Assembly (NCBI GenBank): GCA_025055355.1
Contig: JANWYM010000222.1
Location: 1 to 6,904 of the forward strand
Source: Abditibacteriales bacterium
Lineage (GTDB): Bacteria; Armatimonadota; Abditibacteriia; Abditibacteriales; JANWYM01
Length of the DNA stretch: 6,904 nt
Reading direction: 5' to 3'
The translations under genes were made by a program, and so were the position numbers. The notes beneath the pieces are model-generated. The model was not told the DNA's origin. It did no database searches and saw only the letters and a program-made list of their open reading frames with translations. This document shows positions 6,006 through 6,904 of this stretch, piece by piece. Positions within the stretch are counted from its first letter, which is position 1, and every line of letters begins with the position of its first letter.

Positions 6006-6904
6006 TCACACCGCCAACTGGATCGCCGCGCAGGGAAATACTGCGACCTTCGTTCCCGTGCCGTGACGCTTTCGCAACTCCGCGACGACGGCTGCCCAGG
6101 TGCGGCACAGCACGGCGTCAGCGCGCGTGGCGGGGTTGAGGTCGAACTGGTTAATGTTGGGCGAGAAGATGATGAAGTGGCGGTTGCCGAAGGGGTGTTT
6201 CATGCTGCCGCGTGAGGCGCCCAGCCGCATCTCCGGTCCGTAGAGCGAATGATAGCCCGCCCCCTCACTGGACGCGCACGCCAACACGATGGTGCCGCTG
6301 GCGTGGACGATCGGCTCTTGAGCGGAGTGCCAGACGTTGAACGCCATCCCCGCCTGCACCCATTCGACGTCTTTGGGATAAGTGCTGAACACGCCCACGT
6401 CCCAACCCCGCGGGACAGGTGTGGCGAACACCTCTCGCGCCAAGCCAACGCCGACGCGGTGCGCCGCCACAACGTCGCCCACGACGCAGGCGACAATCTC
6501 GCGCTTCTCGTTGACGACGACGTTGACGATAGCGGTGAGCCCCGCCCGACGCGCAAACTCCTCCATATCCGCGCGCATCGCATTGTCGTCCACCTCGTTC
6601 AACCCACCATGCGGGGGGATGTCGCTGCGGTGGTTGTTGTAAAGGCTCTCAATCCCCGCTACGCCCGGCAGCACCAGCTTTGCCCCCCCGCCGAACCCCG
6701 GTCCACCATGGGGGTTGATGCTGCCCACGCAGACCTTGACATCGGCGGTCAGGAAATCGCGGTTGACAAAGATGGGCGTGTTGTATTGCGTCTTGCCCAG
6801 ATAGGCGAGGTTCTCGTAAACGTGGTGGTTGCGCACCTGATAGTTGTCCACAATCTCCTGTCCCAACTTCAGGATGCAATCCTGCCGCGTCATCGGGCGG
6901 TGCG
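6006..6904 (-). CDS. LarA-like (DUF2088) nickel-pincer racemase/epimerase, N-terminus outside window
   Basis: The family, typified by lactate racemase LarA, uses a nickel-pincer nucleotide to move hydride at the alpha carbon of hydroxy acids; members act on varied substrates, so the one here is unknown. Counting from the ATG at 6893, the cofactor/catalytic region reads VGSINPH, GFGGGAK and NNH, with H62, K72 and H88. Their spacings (10 and 16) equal those of H174, K184 and H200 of Lactobacillus plantarum LarA, where Lys184 bonds the cofactor and His200 binds nickel. The usual GFSGGGK is GFGGGAK here. That ATG is probably internal: the codons before it read H-R-P in frame to the window edge, giving HRPMT, the family motif that holds catalytic His108. 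About 107 residues are therefore missing at the edge, for a total near 405, close to the family norm. The C-terminal half is consistent with the family (VVNEKREIVACVVGD, AHRVG, ELRKRHGTGTKVAVFP). No larB, larC or larE cofactor gene is in view. Confidence 0.9.
   Translation of the reverse strand, partial: HRPMTRQDCILKLGQEIVDNYQVRNHHVYENLAYLGKTQYNTPIFVNRDFLTADVKVCVGSINPHGGPGFGGGAKLVLPGVAGIESLYNNHRSDIPPHGGLNEVDDNAMRADMEEFARRAGLTAIVNVVVNEKREIVACVVGDVVAAHRVGVGLAREVFATPVPRGWDVGVFSTYPKDVEWVQAGMAFNVWHSAQEPIVHASGTIVLACASSEGAGYHSLYGPEMRLGASRGSMKHPFGNRHFIIFSPNINQFDLNPATRADAVLCRTWAAVVAELRKRHGTGTKVAVFPCAAIQLAV

Overview
The window is GC-rich, densely coding bacterial DNA. The gene mix suggests an uncultivated, perhaps thermophilic lineage near Armatimonadota or Planctomycetota: a BatA-type von Willebrand protein, a GreA factor, a secreted S1/P1-type nuclease with an extra zinc tail, a large polytopic membrane protein of no named family, and a nickel-pincer (LarA-like) racemase. 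That placement is an inference from gene content and style, and is weak. No rRNA, tRNA, CRISPR array, transposase or phage gene is visible.

Layout. A GC-rich hairpin (8-35) opens the window. The only plus-strand gene follows (173-2191), a membrane-anchored BatA-like vWA protein whose coding sequence carries an 8-bp tandem repeat. All other genes are on the minus strand. Read in their own direction from the right edge they are: a LarA-like enzyme whose N-terminus lies outside the window (6904-6006); a 156-bp intergenic stretch with two inverted repeats; a 447-residue membrane protein (5849-4506); the decayed 3' part of a caspase-like (peptidase C14) gene (4505 to about 3900); a consensus sigma-70 promoter (3895-3867); the nuclease (3828-2782); and greA (2710-2231), which converges on the vWA gene with only 39 bp between their stops.

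How the genes relate. The nuclease and greA are co-directional and 71 bp apart, so the strong promoter before the nuclease may serve both, but they share no obvious pathway. The LarA-like enzyme and the membrane protein are separated by the repeat-bearing spacer and need not be one operon. The vWA protein belongs to a family usually encoded near MoxR-type ATPases and DUF58 proteins; none is in view.

Most unusual content. (1) The S1/P1-type nuclease keeps all nine expected zinc-ligand positions, including a predicted mature N-terminal Trp, and is fused to an Ada-like H/C-C-C-C zinc-binding tail. (2) The caspase remnant keeps the catalytic-Cys motif but has lost the His-containing half; it carries two GC-rich palindromic elements in frame and appears to have an internal deletion. 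(3) The large membrane protein has a striking Gly/Trp/Arg-rich motif and no function I can name. I see no convincing new multi-gene system; the region looks like ordinary chromosome with a few unusual proteins and one decaying gene.
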